A DNA stretch of 64,000 nucleotides from Rhodobacteraceae bacterium MED-G08 (GCA_002457055.1 NTKT01000003.1:117584-181583); one strand, 5' to 3'; shown: positions 46,869-56,375, counted from the stretch's first letter. The notes: generated by a model from the letters alone, not told the origin. Program-made: numbers and translations.

Positions 46869-47696
46869 CTTGTATGCCTTGATAGCATTTTTCCCAAATA
46901 CATTAGCTTTGTTATCACTTGAGAGATGAGCTGTAAGCTCAGAGGCTGTACCGTGCCACGCATCGTACTCCGCACGCAATCGACATACTGGCCAATCTGA
47001 GCCCCACAAAATTCTATTTGCTCCAAATTTCATTAAAATATGCTCAACATATGGTCGCAGATCATCGATGATCCAATCTTCAGATGCTTCAGTAATTAAA
47101 CCTGAGAATTTTATATATGCAGGTGTATCTTCAGCTAATGCCGAAATACCATCCGCCCAAAAATTAAAATTATCTTGTGAATGATTTTCTATTCTTGGCT
47201 TCATAAAATGATCAATAACAGTTCTCATATCTTTGTGCTTAAGCAAACATTTTCTAAAATTCTCAAGATGCTTTGGAAATCCTAAAGCGTCAAACGTTAG
47301 ATCCATTTCTTTGATGGCAGCAAACGCCCATTGAATATCATCCCTTAGAACCCAAGTCTCATCAGGTATATCCTGAACCATTGGACGTACCCCCACAAAT
47401 TTTGGATGCTTTGACAGACGCTCTAATTGAGAATAATCGGTAGCTTTTTCAAAATTTACCCATCCCACAACACCCGCAACGACCGTCGAAGAGTCTGCTA
47501 TTCCTAAAAGATACTCGGTTTCTTCAATACTGGGTGCTGCCTGGACCAATATTGTCTTATCAATACCAAGTTTTTTTAAATACGGCTCCAGATCATGTTG
47601 TAAATAAGTTCTATAGAGAATTTTATTATCCTCAGGCATCCAGCCATAATCTCCCCTGGCTGGATTCCAAAAATGTTGATGAGCATCAATTTTCAT
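46857..47696 (-). CDS. Amidohydrolase-family lactonase, predicted L-fuconolactonase
   Basis: 279 residues. Opening KIDAHQHFWNPARGDYGWM gives the two metal His; the middle has GVRPMVQDIPDETW and TVIDHFMKPRI; the end has ILWGSDWPVC with the catalytic Asp. This is the amidohydrolase_2 lactonase family, which includes L-fuconolactonase and L-rhamnonolactonase. It would open the lactone made by the aldose dehydrogenase. It stands alone on the minus strand between two plus-strand units. Confidence 0.87.
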   Translation of the reverse strand: MKIDAHQHFWNPARGDYGWMPEDNKILYRTYLQHDLEPYLKKLGIDKTILVQAAPSIEETEYLLGIADSSTVVAGVVGWVNFEKATDYSQLERLSKHPKFVGVRPMVQDIPDETWVLRDDIQWAFAAIKEMDLTFDALGFPKHLENFRKCLLKHKDMRTVIDHFMKPRIENHSQDNFNFWADGISALAEDTPAYIKFSGLITEASEDWIIDDLRPYVEHILMKFGANRILWGSDWPVCRLRAEYDAWHGTASELTAHLSSDNKANVFGKNAIKAYKLLV

Positions 47697-47849
47697 TTAC
47701 TCTCCCACGTTAAATCATAACTTTTTTAACTTAATGTAAAAAAATTTTTTTAATAATAACTATTTTATTAACCAATTCCATAAAATATCCTTGGGTAGAA
47801 ATTTAATTAACGGTAAGCTGTTCCAAATATAAAAAACCAGAGGTTTGAA

Positions 47850-48653
47850 TTGAAAAATTTTGAAAGCATCCTCAGAAACAAAAAGCCTGTGATCGCAATG
47901 GTCCATCTTGGAGCTTTACCCGGCACACCACTTTATGAAGAAGATGACGGGTTAGAGGGCATTGTAAAAAATGCACATAAAGACCTTACTGCATTACAAA
48001 ATGCTGGTGTTGATGCAGTAATGTTTGGCAATGAAAATGATCGGCCGTATGAGTTGACGGTAGATGCCGCATCAACGGCGACAATGGCATATGTAATTGG
48101 ATCCCTCAAAAGAGAGATTAAAATACCATTTGGCGTTAATGTTTTGTGGGATCCGATGGCAACAATTGCTCTTGCTGCCGCAACTGGAGCAGCCTTCGTC
48201 CGTGAAATATTCACCGGTACCTATGCATCAGATATGGGGTTCTGGGCTCCAAATGCAGGGCAAGCACTTAGGTATAAGAAACGCCTTGGGATAGATGATG
48301 TACTGACTCTTTTTAATGTATCCGCTGAATTTGCCGATAGTCTTGATCGCAGGCCTCTGCCAGATAGGGCACGAAGTGCAGTCTTTTCATCTATACCTGA
48401 TGCTGTATTGGTATCAGGTGCGATTACGGGCGAGGCCGCTAAATTAGAAGACCTAGAAAGTGTGAAAAAAGTTTTACCTGAAACGCCCGTATTGGCAAAT
48501 ACAGGCGTGACCCACGAAACAGTAGAACAAGTTTTCGATATTGCAGATGGATGTATTATCGGATCGGCTTTGAAAGTTGATGGTAATACCTGGAACCCTG
48601 TTGACCCCGATCGTGCCAAATCATTCATGGAATTGGTTAAAAAAATAAGATGA
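47850..48653 (+). CDS. BtpA/SgcQ family protein
   Basis: 267 residues from TTG 47850 with AGAGG seven bases upstream; no ATG fits earlier. Family marks: VIAMVHLGALPGTPLY, GVDAVMFGNENDRPY, PFGVNVLWDPMATIALAAATGAAFVREIFTG and SALKVDGNTWNPVD. It is a TIM-barrel of unknown activity. SgcQ lies in the E. coli sgc sugar cluster, beside SgcX; here too a SgcX-like gene follows with a 4-bp overlap. The pair probably acts on one sugar derivative. Confidence 0.88.
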   Translation: MKNFESILRNKKPVIAMVHLGALPGTPLYEEDDGLEGIVKNAHKDLTALQNAGVDAVMFGNENDRPYELTVDAASTATMAYVIGSLKREIKIPFGVNVLWDPMATIALAAATGAAFVREIFTGTYASDMGFWAPNAGQALRYKKRLGIDDVLTLFNVSAEFADSLDRRPLPDRARSAVFSSIPDAVLVSGAITGEAAKLEDLESVKKVLPETPVLANTGVTHETVEQVFDIADGCIIGSALKVDGNTWNPVDPDRAKSFMELVKKIR

Positions 48654-49738
48654 AAGCACGTATAAAATCAGATTTGATGGAGTTGATGATGGTACCGGGA
48701 CTGTCTGGCCATGAAGATCTTATTCGTGCTGAAATAAGAAAAAAGCTAAAGACTGAAGACATACAATGCGCGTCCGATCGCCTAGGAAATCTCATATCTA
48801 CCTTCAAAGGGGATGCAGGTCCATCCGTAATGGTATTTGCACATATGGATCAACTAGGGTTTGTTGTACGCAAAATTAATGATGATGGTATTATAAAAGT
48901 TGTTCGCATGGGAGGAGTGCCAGAACGAGCCCTTTTATCACAATCAGTCATTCTTTACTCTAAACACAAGCCTTACCTTGAGGGTATAATCTACAATAAA
49001 AGCCATCACATTACTGAGCCCAATGAAAAGTATATTGTTCCAAAAGCATCCGAGATTAGTATTGATACTGGTTTAAGAAGCAAACTTGAAGTGGAACAGT
49101 ACGGTATAAAAATTGGTTCGCCTGTAGTATATAAACCGCAATCCCTTGAAGTGAAAAATGACTGCATCGCTGGAACATCGATCGATGACCGAGCCGGCTG
49201 CGCTGTTCTTTTAGAGTTAGCGCGGCATCTTAAGAAAAGAAAAAATGGTCCAACAGTTCACATTGTATTTTCAGTACAGGAAGAATTTAACCTCAGGGGC
49301 GCAATGAGCGCAGCTCATCAGGTCAAACCAGATATTGCTATTCAAATTGATTTGATGCTGGCGACCGATACTCCAGAAACGCACGACTATGGCGAAATGG
49401 AACTAGGAAAGGGTCCAGGTATGTCATTATTTTCTTTTCATGGACGGGGAACACTGAATGGGGTCATTCCTCACCCAAGTCTAGTGGATCTGATGGAGCA
49501 AAGTGCGGATCTAAAAAATATAAAGCTACAGCGTAGCGCTCAGGTAGGAGTTTTAACAGACTTATCATATATCCAGCAATTGGGAAACGGTGTTGCATCA
49601 ATAGACATGGGCTTTCCTATCCGTAATAGCCATTCAAGCTTAGAAATATGTAATATAAATGATCTCGTTTCATTAGAGGTTTTATTAGAAACTGCCTTGT
49701 CCAATATAACTAGCGAGTTTTCATTGATACGGAGTTAA
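48650..49738 (+). CDS. M42-family metallohydrolase (SgcX/FrvX-like)
   Basis: 362 residues. M42 aminopeptidase-like: VPGLSGHEDLIRAEIRKKL, VMVFAHMDQLGFVVR (metal His-x-Asp), TSIDDRAGCAVLLELA (bridging Asp), FSVQEEFNLRGAMSA (base and metal Glu), and MGFPIRNSHSSLE (metal His). It sits in an operon with BtpA/SgcQ and an FGGY kinase, like SgcX in the sgc cluster, so action on a sugar conjugate rather than peptides is plausible. All metal ligands are present. Confidence 0.88.
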   Translation: MKARIKSDLMELMMVPGLSGHEDLIRAEIRKKLKTEDIQCASDRLGNLISTFKGDAGPSVMVFAHMDQLGFVVRKINDDGIIKVVRMGGVPERALLSQSVILYSKHKPYLEGIIYNKSHHITEPNEKYIVPKASEISIDTGLRSKLEVEQYGIKIGSPVVYKPQSLEVKNDCIAGTSIDDRAGCAVLLELARHLKKRKNGPTVHIVFSVQEEFNLRGAMSAAHQVKPDIAIQIDLMLATDTPETHDYGEMELGKGPGMSLFSFHGRGTLNGVIPHPSLVDLMEQSADLKNIKLQRSAQVGVLTDLSYIQQLGNGVASIDMGFPIRNSHSSLEICNINDLVSLEVLLETALSNITSEFSLIRS

Positions 49739-49747
49739 TATCCACCC

Positions 49748-51241
49748 ATGCAATATTTTTTAGGGATTGATATAGGAACATATGAGTCAAAGGGCGTTTT
49801 AACTGATAAAGACGGATTTGTTCTCGCCAGCGCAAATCATCCTCACAAAATGTTAATTCCGGAGCCGGGATGGGCAGAACATAGACCTGAGGAAGATTGG
49901 TGGAACGATTTTGTTACAATAACAAAAACAATACTTAAATCTTCACAAATAAATCCTAAAAATATTTCCTGTATAGCAACTTCTGCAATTGGTCCGTGCA
50001 TGCTACCTGTTTCACCGCAGGGTGAACCATTAATGAATGCTGTTCTGTATGGCGTCGATACGAGAGCCGAAAAGGAAATTAACGAGTTAAATGAAGAAAT
50101 AGGGAAAGAAAATATCCTGCAGAGCTGTGGTAATGCTTTAACCTCACAATCCGTTGGCCCCAAAATTCTTTGGCTAAAAAAAAATTGTCCTAAGATTTAC
50201 CAAAAAGTTGGCAAAATCTTGTCCTCGACTTCCTATCTTGTCCAAAAACTGACCAACGAAAATGTAATAGACCACTACACCGCAGCAAATTTTACTCCGT
50301 TGTATGATATAAATAACCTCAAATGGACTGATGCACTGACTAGCAATATAATTGAGATTGAACGACTCCCAAAACTTATGTGGACTACTGAAATTGCTGG
50401 CTATGTATCAAAGTTAGCAGCTGATGAAACCGGTCTAGCACCAGGAACGCCAGTGACTGTCGGTACAATTGATGCGGCAGCAGAAGCCGTGAGTGTCGGC
50501 GTTTGTGGCGCCGGTGATATGATGATGATGTATGGATCCACAATTTTTATGATCCAAGTAACCAATAAAAAAATAATAGATGAGCGTTTATGGTACGCAC
50601 CTTGGCTTTTCAAAGGCTTGCACGGTTCCATGGCAGGCCTAGCAACATCAGGTACCCTAACCCACTGGTTTAGAGACAATTTTGCAAAAGAGATACCGAA
50701 AGACAAAGCTTTTGAAATACTAGCAGCTGAAGCGGCTGAAGCGCCACCTGGTGCAAAGGGGCTGATTGTCTTACCGTACTTCTCAGGAGAGAGAACGCCA
50801 ATACATGATCCAAAAGCGAGAGGTACAATTTTTGGTTTAGATTTAACTCATAATCGAGCAGATATTTTTAGAGCTTTCTTAGAAGGCATCGCAATGGGTA
50901 CTGCACATGTATTTGACACCTATGAGGCCATTGGACATAAACCAAAAAAAGTCATGGCTGTTGGAGGCGGGACTAAGAATAATATCTGGATGCAAGCAAC
51001 CTCTGATTTCAGTAAGATTGACCAAGTGATATCTGAAAAAAGTACAGGAGCTAGCTACGGGAACGCGTTTTTGGCTGCTATCGCAGTAGGTGCAGTTTCG
51101 CAAAGCGATATAACAAGATGGAACCCTGCTCTATCTACAATAAAAACACAGCACTCAGCATTTCATACACAAAAAAATCAACTTTTCAGGCAACTTTACA
51201 AAGACTCCAAAGCTGTCGCACACGCAGTGGCTGGTTCCTAA
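49748..51241 (+). CDS. FGGY-family carbohydrate kinase
   Basis: 497 residues. N terminus YFLGIDIGTYESKGVL (phosphate 1 loop), PGWAEHRPEEDWW, GTIDAAAEAVSVGVCG (catalytic Asp and adjacent loop), and MAVGGGTKNNIWMQATSDF (adenosine site). It matches xylulokinase/fuculokinase-like FGGY kinases; the substrate is open. It lies 9 bp after the M42 gene. With the TIM-barrel isomerase it would give a phosphorylating branch next to the dehydrogenase route. Confidence 0.9.
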   Translation: MQYFLGIDIGTYESKGVLTDKDGFVLASANHPHKMLIPEPGWAEHRPEEDWWNDFVTITKTILKSSQINPKNISCIATSAIGPCMLPVSPQGEPLMNAVLYGVDTRAEKEINELNEEIGKENILQSCGNALTSQSVGPKILWLKKNCPKIYQKVGKILSSTSYLVQKLTNENVIDHYTAANFTPLYDINNLKWTDALTSNIIEIERLPKLMWTTEIAGYVSKLAADETGLAPGTPVTVGTIDAAAEAVSVGVCGAGDMMMMYGSTIFMIQVTNKKIIDERLWYAPWLFKGLHGSMAGLATSGTLTHWFRDNFAKEIPKDKAFEILAAEAAEAPPGAKGLIVLPYFSGERTPIHDPKARGTIFGLDLTHNRADIFRAFLEGIAMGTAHVFDTYEAIGHKPKKVMAVGGGTKNNIWMQATSDFSKIDQVISEKSTGASYGNAFLAAIAVGAVSQSDITRWNPALSTIKTQHSAFHTQKNQLFRQLYKDSKAVAHAVAGS

Positions 51242-51262
51242 TAACAAATAAATAATTTGAGT

Positions 51263-52180
51263 TTACTTAACCGCACCTGCAGCCATACCTTTAATAATAT
51301 AGCGCTCAAGTATAATGGCTATTACAATTAAAGGAAGAATAGCTGCAAAGGATAATGCAGCCATAGACCACCATGAAATACCCTGTGAACCAGTCTGGCT
51401 AGCCACCATAACAGGCAAAGTTTTTGCATGAGAGGATGTTAATAATGCAGCAAAAAAATATTCGTTCCAAGTGAGTACTAATGATAATATAAATGCTGCA
51501 ACCATGCCCGGAAGTGCTATTGGCATTATAATTGTTGTAAAAGCACCCCAAATCGACAAACCGTCAACTAATGCCGCTTCTTCAAGTTCAGTAGGTATCG
51601 AACTGAACTGGTCTCGCATAATCCATATCACTATGGGTAAAACTGTCAGCGTATATAGTAGAATTAACCCGATGCGGGTGTCCAATAGGTCTAGCGATTT
51701 ATACAGAACCAAAAAAGGCAAAGCTAGCACCACAGGTGGCAGTATAAGCTGACTCAAAAAGAAAAATGAAATGTCAGAATTCCTCATAAAACCAAAGCGA
51801 TAATTGAAGCGGGACAGACCATAGGCCGCACAACTCCCCAAGCCAACTGCAAGTATAGAAGAGCAAACTGAAACTATAGCGGAGTTCCAAAACCGTTTGA
51901 GAAACTCTTCTCTTACAGTTGACTCAATTCCAATTGTTTCTGGCGATAGACCCAAAGAACGCCATCCAAGCCATTTGGGAGTAAAGTCGACCCAAGGAAT
52001 TATATTACCTTTCATTACATCGGGAGCCATTTTAAATGATGTTGTAATGGTCCAATAAATGGGGAAAAGACATATAAACGCCCAGAGCAAAAGGATCGAG
52101 TAGACAAATACACGACCGGTGAGCCAAGATGCTGAAAATTGCCGATCGCTTTCACTATCTCTGAAAATTTGATTATTCAT
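51263..52180 (-). CDS. ABC sugar transporter permease, MalG type (CUT1)
   Basis: 305 residues with six predicted membrane helices, beginning VFVYSILLLWAFICLFPIYWTI. The EAA loop is EEAALVDGLSIWGAFTTIIMPIALP. The C terminus (LERYIIKGMAAGAVKG-like) is typical of MalG. It lies 1 bp after the MalF-type permease and is last of the binding protein-permease-permease run. Confidence 0.92.
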   Translation of the reverse strand: MNNQIFRDSESDRQFSASWLTGRVFVYSILLLWAFICLFPIYWTITTSFKMAPDVMKGNIIPWVDFTPKWLGWRSLGLSPETIGIESTVREEFLKRFWNSAIVSVCSSILAVGLGSCAAYGLSRFNYRFGFMRNSDISFFFLSQLILPPVVLALPFLVLYKSLDLLDTRIGLILLYTLTVLPIVIWIMRDQFSSIPTELEEAALVDGLSIWGAFTTIIMPIALPGMVAAFILSLVLTWNEYFFAALLTSSHAKTLPVMVASQTGSQGISWWSMAALSFAAILPLIVIAIILERYIIKGMAAGAVK

Positions 52181-52181
52181 A

Positions 52182-53369
52182 TTAATACCTTGGCTTCATC
52201 CATCGATCAGCGAGCTTAATGAGAATTGTCATAGCTATGACAATAATGACCAAATATACTATCGCTAACAAAGTACCATACCCGACATTCGATCGGTCTC
52301 TATATTCACGAAAAATAAAGCTTGTAACGCTATCTGTGGCGCCTCCTGGCCCACCTGAAGTAATATTTATAATAATATCTGCAAGCTTTAACTTAAAAAT
52401 TATCCTTATCAGGACTGCTGTGATACTCACCGGTAGCATTAGCGGAAATGTAATTTCCAGGAACTGACGCCAGCGAGATGCGCCATCGACTTCAGACGCT
52501 TCATAAAGTTCACGGGGAATAGCTTGCAGTCCAGCCAAAATCATGATCATCATAAATGGTATAAAGGTCCATGCATCCATGGCCATGATCATTGTCCGAG
52601 CAATACCAGCAGAGCCAAAAAATGAGGGGCTAGCCCAGCCAAACCACTGTGCAAGATCAGCAATATAAATACCAGGATAGTACAAAAGCGCTGGAAGATC
52701 TTCTGATGGCTCAGAAGCAAGCCAGCGTAAAAAACGAGATATTGGCCCAAATCTAATCTCCAACATTGACTTTCCAATCATCCAGCTAACCGCCACAGGA
52801 GACAGCATTAATGGTAAAAGAAAGGCTACCCTAAAGAATTTACGAGCTCGGATTTGACTATTTAGTAATATAGCAAGGCCAAATGCTACGGCATATTCGA
52901 TTATAATAACAGTCGTATACCAAACCATATTCTTTAAGGCATTCCAATAAAAAGGATCACCCCACATTTGCCTTACATTGTCCAGACCATTAAAAGTTCG
53001 GCCATCTGGGGACGAAAGGTTCCAATCTGAAAATGCTATTACTAATCCGAATAAAAGTGGGAATACCACCATAGAAATGACGAAGAGCGCGGCCGGCAAT
53101 ACGAATAAAACTCGTTTTCCATGCTCTCCACGAGTTAAAACCTGAGAAACACACAAACAAAAAGCCCAAAAAACATATGCATATAATGATGGTCGCCACG
53201 TTTCTAGATCAATAGTAAGATAAGAGTTCGTATCTAAAGCCTGTATAAAAAGCGTAAAGGCCAGAATTATGGCCGAACCCCAAACGAGGAATTTTCCTAA
53301 TCGTTTTTTGTTATTTGAAATATCATCAGCCGTTACAACGTGAAGCTTGTCACCTTCTTCTGTGCTCAT
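52182..53369 (-). CDS. ABC sugar transporter permease, MalF type (CUT1), with extended N terminus
   Basis: 395 residues; most MalF-like partners of the UgpA size have about 300. The extra N part (about 1-95) has two more helices (FLVWGSAIILAFTLFIQAL and YAYVFWAFCLCVSQVL) before the usual VLFVLPAALFVISMVVFPLLFG opening. EAA loop: YEASEVDGASRWRQFLEITFPLMLP. It pairs with the MalG-type permease; the ATPase is encoded on the other strand at 55.3 kb. Confidence 0.92.
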   Translation of the reverse strand: MSTEEGDKLHVVTADDISNNKKRLGKFLVWGSAIILAFTLFIQALDTNSYLTIDLETWRPSLYAYVFWAFCLCVSQVLTRGEHGKRVLFVLPAALFVISMVVFPLLFGLVIAFSDWNLSSPDGRTFNGLDNVRQMWGDPFYWNALKNMVWYTTVIIIEYAVAFGLAILLNSQIRARKFFRVAFLLPLMLSPVAVSWMIGKSMLEIRFGPISRFLRWLASEPSEDLPALLYYPGIYIADLAQWFGWASPSFFGSAGIARTMIMAMDAWTFIPFMMIMILAGLQAIPRELYEASEVDGASRWRQFLEITFPLMLPVSITAVLIRIIFKLKLADIIINITSGGPGGATDSVTSFIFREYRDRSNVGYGTLLAIVYLVIIVIAMTILIKLADRWMKPRY

Positions 53370-53439
53370 GAACTATTTTCCTGTAAAATAGCAGTAGTTG
53401 CTGAGGCCGATATTCAAGTATCGGCCTCGCAAGTTTCTT

Positions 53440-55077
53440 TTAAAGCCCCAATGCAGCTTTATACAGCTTTATTTGACTTTCACGACCGATTTGATCGGTA
53501 ATTTTTTCCCATGCGACCGCTATAGCATCAGCAGTTTCTTGTGCAGATCCATACTGTCCTGCATAACCTTTCGCAAGTTCATCCTCTGCTACAGAATAGT
53601 ATTGGAAGATACCAGGGATTCTCGGCTCATTTAGCGAATTTGGATGATTATAAGTATCGAGATTTGAACCTAAATAATCTTCCACGAACGCTCTATCGTA
53701 ACCAGCCGCTTCCCACTCATCATAATTAAAATGTGAATTTCTATATGGTTGGAAACCAGAAGGATAGGCTGAGGTCCAAAGCGAAATATCTTTACCGCCG
53801 ATATGAGCTGCGGCTGACCATGCTGCTTTCCTCTTTTTAGCATCACCTTCTACACGATTAGTTACGTATACACCCCAACCGAGATAAGCATTATTTGGTG
53901 CCTCATTATAGGTATTTTCCCAAGCACCCTTGCTATGGTTATATACTCGATCAGAGCCAGGAATAGCGCTAAATCCAACCACATCACCGATTACCGACGT
54001 ATCAGATGTGCGAGCATTAGATCCAATATCACCCCACCAAGTGAGCATTGACCCAGTTCCCGCAAGGAACTGTTGGAATCCAGTAGTACCAGGATCAGCA
54101 TTTATTTGATCTGCTGGATACGCACCCTCTATTTTTATGAGATCCATAACATCTTGTATCGCCTGAACCCAACCCGGGTTGTTTATACGAGGCTTCATAG
54201 TATCAATATCAAATAAGAAAGCAGGATCATCAGGATGTTTCACATAAGGCCCGGCTCTATCGGTCAAGAAATACATTCCGAAACCGCCCCATCCCTTAAG
54301 AGGATCCAAGAATCCATGCGCTGGAAGCCCAGTGAGTGGATCTGTCTTGCCAACAACATCTTTAGATATCTGATTGACTTCTTGCCAAGTATTTGGTGGG
54401 TTCATTCGCCCAGTAATCGACCCTGTGCCAAAGTAGTCTTTTCGATAACAAAATGTATGACAATCACCATCAATATTTATTCTGTAGGCTTTTCCGTCCC
54501 ATGTACCTACTGGTGGTTGCAGGTATCCAACCAAATCATCATACTCAATTTGATCCTTCACCCATTCAGGCATTTCATTCAACAAACCCTGACCAGCGGT
54601 ATCACCCTCGAAAGGTGCACCCATCTCTATAATGTCAAAGTCGACAGTCTTAGTAGCAATTGACTGTTGTAGCCTTGGGTTATAATCAGCTTGAGCCAAA
54701 TCAATCCAATTGATTTTTGCCCCTGTGTACGCTTCCCAAGGCTTTAAAAACCCTCTGAAAAGAAAGTTATGCAAGTTTTGGTTGTTCAAACCCATAAAGG
54801 TCAACTCAACGCCCTTGAATTCTCCCTCTGCAACTCTCTCCTTTACTGGTCCCATGCAAAGTTCACCAACCTTTTGCCACTCAGGGTCACCAGGTGATCC
54901 CATCCCGACACCAGGAATCTTCATAATTTCAGCTCGCACACCTCCATGTGCACCAGCAGTGGCGGCTCCTCCTAAGCCACCCATTGCAGCAACTGCACCT
55001 AAACTCGCCGAACCCTTCAACATTTTACGTCGGCTCATTTGCGCAGAAACTATAGCATTGTATAAGTCTACTTTCAC
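53440..55077 (-). CDS. ABC sugar transporter substrate-binding protein, Tat-exported
   Basis: 545 residues, long for a CUT1 binding protein (usually 400-450). It has a twin-arginine signal (SRRKMLKGS at residues 15-23, then a Gly/Ala-rich core and the cut after AGAHG). The mature part shows a family-1 SBP pattern (GKAYRINIDGDCHTFCYRKD, PPNTWQEV, LGWGVYVTN). Tat export suggests it folds before export. The ligand is unknown. It starts the minus-strand transport run and is divergent from the ATPase gene. Confidence 0.9.
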   Translation of the reverse strand: MKVDLYNAIVSAQMSRRKMLKGSASLGAVAAMGGLGGAATAGAHGGVRAEIMKIPGVGMGSPGDPEWQKVGELCMGPVKERVAEGEFKGVELTFMGLNNQNLHNFLFRGFLKPWEAYTGAKINWIDLAQADYNPRLQQSIATKTVDFDIIEMGAPFEGDTAGQGLLNEMPEWVKDQIEYDDLVGYLQPPVGTWDGKAYRINIDGDCHTFCYRKDYFGTGSITGRMNPPNTWQEVNQISKDVVGKTDPLTGLPAHGFLDPLKGWGGFGMYFLTDRAGPYVKHPDDPAFLFDIDTMKPRINNPGWVQAIQDVMDLIKIEGAYPADQINADPGTTGFQQFLAGTGSMLTWWGDIGSNARTSDTSVIGDVVGFSAIPGSDRVYNHSKGAWENTYNEAPNNAYLGWGVYVTNRVEGDAKKRKAAWSAAAHIGGKDISLWTSAYPSGFQPYRNSHFNYDEWEAAGYDRAFVEDYLGSNLDTYNHPNSLNEPRIPGIFQYYSVAEDELAKGYAGQYGSAQETADAIAVAWEKITDQIGRESQIKLYKAALGL

Positions 55078-55153
55078 AGATCTTCCTCCCAGTTAGCTCT
55101 ACTAAATTACTTAACAATAAACTCAAAATCATCTCAAAGAGATTCTCTTGAAT

Positions 55154-55168
55154 ACTGATAATATCAGT
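55154..55168. promoter_or_regulatory. Palindrome in the transporter divergent promoter region
   Basis: ACTGATA-A-TATCAGT is a perfect inverted repeat with 7-bp arms. It lies 77 bp upstream of the binding-protein start and 29 bp from the ACTAACATGTTAGT box. It differs from that box and may be a site for another regulator. Confidence 0.35.
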
Positions 55169-55196
55169 CTCTCAGTGACCGCTTAACAAGTCAAGA

Positions 55197-55210
55197 ACTA
55201 ACATGTTAGT
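55197..55210. promoter_or_regulatory. Second copy of the predicted GntR operator
   Basis: ACTAACATGTTAGT, identical to the core at 44213-44226. It lies between the binding-protein gene (start 55077) and the ATPase gene (start 55284). A −10-like TATGCT follows just after it, which would place the box over or next to the promoter of the ATPase-fucU-kinase run (inference). Confidence 0.7.
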
Positions 55211-55283
55211 ATGCTAAAGTAATGGACAGACGAAAATTTTAATATTAGTTGTGAAAAGAAAAACATCAGAAGGTTTACGTAGT

Positions 55284-56351
55284 ATGGCAGAGGTAACAAT
55301 CCGAGATTTAAAAAAATCCTATGATGACCTGCAAGTTCTACATGGCCTAGACATCGACATACATGACGGTGAATTTGTAGTTTTAGTGGGGCCTTCTGGC
55401 TGTGGTAAATCCACATTACTCAGAATGATTGCAGGTTTAGAGAGCATAAGCGGTGGATCAATTCATATTAATGAACGTTTGGTTAACAACCTCCCCCCAG
55501 CCGAACGAGACATTGCAATGGTTTTTCAGAACTACGCTCTCTATCCCCATAAAACTGTGCGAGGAAATATTTCTTTTTCTCTGCGAATGAAGGGTTTATC
55601 TAAAAATGATATTGAGGATAGGGTGCAAAAAGCAGCAGAAATTCTAGGCCTGCTCCCATACTTAGACCGCTATCCAAGAGCATTATCTGGCGGCCAAAGA
55701 CAACGGGTGGCGATGGGAAGAGCAATTGTGCGGGATCCACAAGTTTTTCTTTTTGATGAACCACTTTCTAATCTAGATGCAAAACTTCGCGTACAAATGC
55801 GAACAGAAATTAGAGAACTACACCAACGCTTAAAAACGACAACTATTTATGTAACGCATGATCAAATTGAAGCGATGACAATGGCTGATAAAATTGTTGT
55901 ATTACAAAACGGCGTTATCGAACAAATTGGCTCTCCCTTGGACCTTTACGATAATCCTGCAAATCAATTCGTGGCAGGCTTTATTGGATCCCCCGCGATG
56001 AATTTCTTTACTGGGGATGTTGAAGTTCATGAGAATAAGTTAGTTGCACGTCTTAATAGCGGTACTCTTCCATTAAATGAAACCAAACATATTTCTGCTG
56101 GCCAGAAAATAAAAATAGGTATTCGTCCAGAGAACTTAATAATCACTGACTCAGGGATATCCGCAACAGCTTCTGTAATAGAGCCCACTGGACCCGAAAC
56201 ACATGTTGTCCTTCGCGATATAGAAGGATCAGAAATAACATTAGTTTCAAGGGAACGACGGAACTTCGAGGTTGGAGAAAAGCTCCATTTAACCGTGAAG
56301 CCAAACAATATGCACATATTCGATTCAGAAAACGGAAATAGTATAACTTGA
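55284..56351 (+). CDS. ABC sugar transporter ATPase, MalK/UgpC type
   Basis: 355 residues from ATG 55284 (MAEVTIRDLKKSY) with AAGG upstream; the longer frame starts at a GTG at 55251. Walker A GPSGCGKST, Q-loop FQNYALYPHKTV, signature LSGGQRQRVAMGRAI, Walker B VFLFDEPLSNLDAKL, switch THDQIEAMTMAD. The C-terminal TOBE domain is intact. It powers the permeases encoded on the opposite strand and heads the ATPase-fucU-kinase run. Confidence 0.95.
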   Translation: MAEVTIRDLKKSYDDLQVLHGLDIDIHDGEFVVLVGPSGCGKSTLLRMIAGLESISGGSIHINERLVNNLPPAERDIAMVFQNYALYPHKTVRGNISFSLRMKGLSKNDIEDRVQKAAEILGLLPYLDRYPRALSGGQRQRVAMGRAIVRDPQVFLFDEPLSNLDAKLRVQMRTEIRELHQRLKTTTIYVTHDQIEAMTMADKIVVLQNGVIEQIGSPLDLYDNPANQFVAGFIGSPAMNFFTGDVEVHENKLVARLNSGTLPLNETKHISAGQKIKIGIRPENLIITDSGISATASVIEPTGPETHVVLRDIEGSEITLVSRERRNFEVGEKLHLTVKPNNMHIFDSENGNSIT

Positions 56352-56375
56352 ACCATTTATTTTAGGAGGCCACTA

